From Mrakia gelida (taxonomy: Eukaryota; Basidiomycota; Tremellomycetes; Cystofilobasidiales; Mrakiaceae), in assembly GCA_024345305.1 (NCBI GenBank), contig BRON01000012.1, positions 186,001-250,000 of the forward strand: DNA of 64,000 nt, written 5' to 3'. The notes under the pieces are model-generated. The model saw nothing but the letters and a program-made list of their open reading frames with translations. It did no database searches and was not told where the DNA came from. This document shows, in pieces, positions 59,846 through 64,000 of this stretch. Positions within the stretch are counted from its first letter, which is position 1. Each line of letters opens with the position of its first letter. The position numbers and the translations under genes are program-made.

Positions 59846-60971
59846 ATGACTCGAACCTCCAAAGCGCTTTTCCCTCGAGCTCTCGCTCAAGATCGACACA
59901 CTGCGAGGAATGGGAGGGGAAAGGACATGAAGAAGGTCAGCGGCTCTCCTCCCTCCCTTCCCTCCCCTCCCCTTGCCCATCTTTCCCATCTCCCCTCCTT
60001 CTCGCCCTTCTTCGTCTCTTCCCTCGTGTCTTCGACGCTGACATGATGTATACGTTCCTCTTGTCTCAGGATGGATACAAAGCTTGGGGGTCTTTGGATG
60101 GATCCGTCAAGCACGCTCATCATCTCACGGACGAGGATCGAACCTTGCCTCCTGTGATCATCGAGTTCGTCCCTCCCCTCTCCCTCTCCTTCTCCCCTTC
60201 CCTCCTCTACAGGCTCTCGATCTCGAAGCTGACTTTCCCTTCATCTTCCTTCCTTCCAGCGGCGACGAGGACGACGATGGTTTCGAGGACGTCGAGGACG
60301 ACGAGGACGAGGACGAGGAGGACAAGCAGGACCGAAGGGAGGATCAGAAGGTAGATTCCTCCTGGCTGAAAACGCTTGATCTGTATCTGTTACTAGTGAG
60401 ATATCTCCCCAAAACCAACTCTTTTGGGATGGATAGTCCTTGCTCTTTTGCTCGCATCTCGTTCATCCATCCTACAAAGGACACTCCTTCGCTTCGCCTC
60501 GCGCCGCGAACTCGAGCAATCGAACTGACTCGCGTTTCGTTCCTCTCCCTTTCTTCTTTCTTTCTCTCAGCACGCTCGAGGAGTCGACGAGGAGGAGCGA
60601 CGAGAGGCTCTTGAGGTCAGGAAGGACTTCGGAAAGCAGAAGAAGGGAGCTGCTCCTGGTTCGTTCTTCAAACTCTCGTCGTCTCGTCTCGTCCTCCTGA
60701 CTCGAAGCTGACCTCTTCGTTCTCCTCGCATACAGTCACTCTCGCCGACATCGCTCGATCCTCCGCCGTCGTCTCCACCATGGTCTCGTCCTCCCCTTCC
60801 ACCTCCCCCGAGACTCCCTCCTCCCTCTCGGCTTCCTACTTCTCTCACTCCGACTCGTCGTCCTTCAGCGGAGTAAGTCCGCTCCCGCCGCCTCGTCTCC
60901 CCTCCTCTCCTTCCTCGCATATACTGACCTTCTCCTCCTTCCCTCCCTTTCTCCTTCCTCAGCGAAAGTAA
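59846..60971 (+). CDS. Small acidic protein with an Stf2/Tma10-like N-terminus
   Basis: Six exons (59846-59935, 60070-60164, 60260-60350, 60571-60658, 60736-60872, 60963-60971) give 169 residues in one frame. The last coding exon is only CGA AAG TAA. The N-terminus reads MTRTSKALFPRALAQDRHTA, RNGRGKDMKKDGYKAWGSLD. That pattern (MTRT start, basic, then KxGxxxxWG) recalls the Stf2/Tma10 and hyaluronan/mRNA-binding-like group, but the match is short. A highly acidic block follows (GDEDDDGFEDVEDDEDEDEE), then a charged helix (HARGVDEEERREALEVRKDF) and a Ser-rich end (SSSPSTSPETPSSLSASYFS). No membrane segment. A ribosome- or ATP-synthase-associated role would be speculation. Confidence 0.65.
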
Positions 60972-62322
60972 CCCTTTCGTCTAACCAAGCCCAAACCAAA
61001 GCCAACCCTCGACCTCCTTGCTTCCTTCCTTTCCTTTGCTTCACCTCTCCCTCTCGCTCCTCCCCTTGTCTGTTCTCTCTCACTTTGCTTAGTTCTCACG
61101 ATCCCACCACCAGTCTACCCCCAACCCAACCAACCCCTTCAGCATAAAAAACCCTTCACTTTCTCCCAACAAACTTCCCTTTGGGTCTTCAGTGACCTCT
61201 AGCTTGTTTACGTCCGTCGTCGCGGTTTCTTCTCCGTTCTCGTTTCTCGTTTTTCGTTTCTTCGTTGTGTGTGTGTAGTTGTTTTGCTTTTCTCGTTCTC
61301 GCTTGTGGTTTCTACTTCTTCCCAGTTTCGGGTTCGTAGTGTATTGATAGGATGAACTCCCTCACGTCTTCTGAACGAGCGAGAGAAGAGAGGCGAAGGA
61401 GCAGGAATGGACGAGTGGATCACGAACGGACGGTCGGACCGCGAGGTTTATTGCTCGCGTCGCAGGGCGAAACGAGGTTCTGGATGATGATGTGAAGAAG
61501 GGGATGCGGTGTACGGGTCGGAGGACGGGAGACGGAGGAGACGGAAGAGTGATGGTCGGTCTTCGGCGCGTCGCCTCCTCGGTCGTCGTCGCGACTCTTC
61601 TCCCATCTCCCAGTGTCGCTGTAGATCTCCGAGATTCGGAGACGGATCAGTCCGATGTAGCGGCATATGTATGAGAAGCTGGTGGTGAATAAGGAGGAGG
61701 AGTCGGCCGAGAAAGCAAAGAGGACGAGGGAGATGAGACGAGAGAGTAGAGACCAGGGAGGGAACGAGAGCGAGGAGGAATTAGCTTTGAAGCGAACTTT
61801 CCCCTGGGGTTTAGTAGTCGGGACCTACTCTAACGTTTTGATTGCGAAAAGACATCAGCTGGAGGAGGGGTGCAAGAAGGGAGGAGGGGCGTCGAGCGAT
61901 GCGATCAAGAAAGCGAGCTCGACTCGACCCTCGCTCGTTTCTGTCGCGTCCTCCCCTTTCGTTTCCAGCCAGTTTTTGTGGCAGCCTCTTCCAGCCCTTT
62001 AAAAGTTTGTGGAGTAGATATACACATGCGTGCTTCAGTAAAACTTTGGAGGCGAGGGTCAGTCGTCGGTTGTCGATCGTTCTGCAAGCTGGGTTGAAGC
62101 TGAGCTTAAGCGAATGTCTCACCCCCTGCACGTCTCTATGTTTTGGTTGTCTACACAAGACCTACCCTTTCTTCGCGCTCGTAGAGCTTCCTCCTCGACC
62201 TATGTTTCACGTCAATCCGCGCAGCCGCTGTTCGCGATGAAAATCGACCTAAAAAGCGAAGAAGCCGACTCTCTATCTTCCTCCAACCCCATCCTCGCCT
62301 TCCCTTTCTCTCCCTGACAAGC
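60972..62322. other. Intergenic stretch
   Basis: About 1.35 kb between two plus-strand genes. 3' UTR up to about 61300, with a GTGTGTGTGT run at 61267-61277. A 47-codon frame at 61352 (MNSLTSSERAREERRRSRNG) and longer frames after 61667 have no domain and mixed composition. Nothing I can support as a gene. Confidence 0.4.
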
Positions 62323-63625
62323 ATGCCAGATCTTCCAATCTGCACCATCTGCCTTGACTCGGTCACGAGCGCTTCTGGTCATCTTCTTGCCCTCCCGTGC
62401 GGTTCGTCCATCTCATGAGCTCGTCGTTCGTCCTCGCTCCTCGCTCCCCTCTTGCGCCAGCTGACTTCCTTCCTTTCTTCTCTGACTTTTCAGGACATGT
62501 ATTTCATCAACAATGCATCTCTAGGACCCTTGAGAGTCGATCCCAGTGTCCTAAGAACTGGTGAGCGCGTTGCTTCGTTTATCCGTCGACGCGTCGTCGT
62601 TGGTTCGAGCGAGCGAGGTAGAAAAGCTCACGTCTTCTTCAGTGTCTTCATCCATCCCAGCCCGAATATATATCATCCGGATGACCGAGTCTTTCAACAA
62701 ATCTTCCTTTCAAGCGAAGAACAAGACCCTTCAGTGCACGAGGCTTCCATGGAGACGGAAGTCGCAAGACTCACCAACAAGCTCAAGCTGCTGGAAGACG
62801 CCATGCTTCTCCGTAGCAGGAGCTTCCGACTGGTCTTAAATCGATACGACGACGCTCTCTGGAGGCTGACTCGTCACAAGGAAGAGAAGATCAAGATGGT
62901 GAGCCGCAACCAATGCAATCTCGTCGTGTCGTCCTTCTTCCTGAGTTCTCTTTCGTAATGTCCTCTCCTTTCTGACGCCAACCTCTTCTGCTTCAAACAG
63001 ATTAACATCTCCGTCATCTGCGGGAGTTGTATCATGCACTACGTAGTTCCCGAGAAGGGAGGCAAGTTTCAGTTCGAGTTCGACGCGTCTTTTCCTCGCG
63101 CGAACTTTCGCCTGACAACCCGTCTTCTCGACCTTTGCACTTCCTTCGACAGGCTCACTTGCGCACCTCCGGGAGCTCATCAGCTATCACATCGGTCGTC
63201 GCTTCCCAGCCTTCGTTCATTTCGGACGAAGACTCGAGGTCGCGACGGCGGGTTCCGTAGGACTGGATCATCTCGGGCTCGTGAACGGTTCGTCTCTCAG
63301 GGTCTGTTTTTAGTTGGAATCGTATACTGGAACGATTGTACTGTAGCCTATTGTATGGGATCTTCGGCGCTCTCCTGGCGGATCTTCGAAGTCCGAGAAA
63401 GGTAGAACGCAACGTGTCGTCGCGTCGAGCTGAACACGGTCCTTTCTTCGAAGAGTGAGCCTTCCCCTCCCAGATCAGTACAAGACACGAATCATCAATG
63501 CCGACACTCCTTTGGCACGTAAGAAGTTCTCGGTATCAGCCCCTAACCCTGAGCCTGAGTCGGCGCGAGGGCCATCAACGAAAACGAGTCCAAGGTCGGA
63601 TCGCTCGCCATGTAGTCCTCCTTGA
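62323..63625 (+). CDS. RING-H2 E3 ligase-like protein with coiled coil (TRAIP-like layout)
   Basis: Exons 62323-62401, 62494-62560 and 62643-62898 join in frame. They encode MPDLPICTICLDSVTSASGH, LLALPCGHVFHQQCISRTLE, SRSQCPKNC. This is a C-x2-C, C-x-H-x2-H-x2-C, C-P-x2-C RING-H2 pattern like TRAIP. A coiled coil follows (METEVARLTNKLKLLEDAML, LVLNRYDDALWRLTRHKEEK). The next exon starts at 63001. An intron with CTGAC and a CGACAG acceptor seems to end at about 63151. The last exon is probably 63471-63625, whose frame reads YKTRIINADTPLARKKFSVS, APNPEPESARGPSTKTSPRS, ending SPCSPP. I could not join all middle exons without doubt, so the end is inferred. Likely ubiquitin ligase; substrate unknown. 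Confidence 0.6.
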
Positions 63626-63848
63626 CGATTCAAGCGGAAAGGTCAGTCAGAGCTCGGATCAAGCGGCTTTCTACTGATCGAAAGAGGGTGGAGCAAGTGG
63701 AGCTCGCGCAATATTCTGCTGGTCGTTCGAAGCAAACAAAGCAAAGCGACATCGATCTCGTCTCCCAAACTCAAGTGACCTCCGAGCTCGCCCTTCACTC
63801 AACCAAATCCGCCATCCCCTCTGCTCCTCCGATTCCCTACAGGCATCT

Positions 63849-64000
63849 TCAGGTATCGTCGACGAGATGAGGGGTGGATCCGGTCCTGTATTGAGATCAA
63901 GAGAGCGAAGGAGGAAGGTCAGGTGAGAGACGCGTCGAAACGAAAGGCGACGAGACGACGACGAACCTCAAGAAGACCTCGAGCGACTTGGGACCTGCGT
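63849..64000 (-). CDS. 3' end of a minus-strand gene, cut by the window edge
   Basis: Two exons can be read on the minus strand: 64000-63967 and 63885-63849, split by an 81-nt intron with a GTTCGT donor, GACGCGTC, CTGAC and an ATACAG acceptor. They join to AGPKSLEVFLRTGSTPHLVD then DT and TGA (63851-63849). Twenty-two residues are too few to name a family. Confidence 0.5.

Overview
This is nuclear DNA of an intron-dense, GC-rich basidiomycete yeast. The gene content, the very short introns (mostly 50-120 nt, GTGAGT donors, CTGAC-type branch points) and the proteins all fit a Microbotryomycetes red yeast of the Rhodotorula/Rhodosporidium kind. The genus is my inference; I could not run a search. 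Genes are packed on both strands. I see no CRISPR array, transposase or rRNA operon.

Layout, left to right: a BTB-like gene (-) with an in-frame stop (198-1052); ubiquilin/DSK2 (-, 1400-3800); a DUF7053 protein (+, 4015-4548); the spliceosome factor AAR2 (+, 4782-6366); a second BTB-like gene (+, 6685-7524) with a long spliced 3' tail to about 8400; an intron-containing tRNA-Met(CAT) (-) beside a degenerate tRNA-like sequence; a Tls1/C9orf78-family spliceosome protein (-, 9158-11053); MDM31-like (+, 11220-14474); a DUF1275 membrane protein (+, 14741-16305); a Gin4/Hsl1/Nim1-type kinase (-, 16668-20992); the 23-kDa complex I iron-sulfur subunit (+, 21907-23749); a long gene-poor stretch; a bHLH regulator (+, 26061-28957); a Chk2/Rad53-type kinase (-, 29998-33950); an INO80F-like subunit (+, 34438-35339); a minus-strand spliced segment (35686-36300) sharing its end with the BTB 3' tail; a four-helix membrane protein (+, 36674-37464); a poorly resolved stretch; TFIIF alpha (+, 40088-42597); a DUF4097-like type II membrane protein (-, 42872-45006); a MAPEG/microsomal GST (+, 46040-47172); SEC63 (-, 47490-50563); an 81-residue membrane protein (+, 50759-51210); a very large coiled-coil GAR-domain protein (+, 51902-59289); a small acidic protein (+, 59846-60971); a TRAIP-like RING-H2 protein (+, 62323 to about 63625); and the 3' end of another minus-strand gene at the right edge.

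Most genes are unrelated housekeeping functions: splicing, transcription, checkpoint and morphogenesis kinases, mitochondrial biogenesis, ER translocation and ubiquitin handling. There is no operon-like logic. The least ordinary material is the BTB-like gene pair. Both copies end in a terminal exon whose coding part is only Met-stop, both have introns after the stop, one has a nonsense codon at a conserved Tyr, and the end of one 3' tail is duplicated 27 kb away without its coding part. A palindrome (ACGCGT, often CGACGCGTCG) also recurs in introns across the window.
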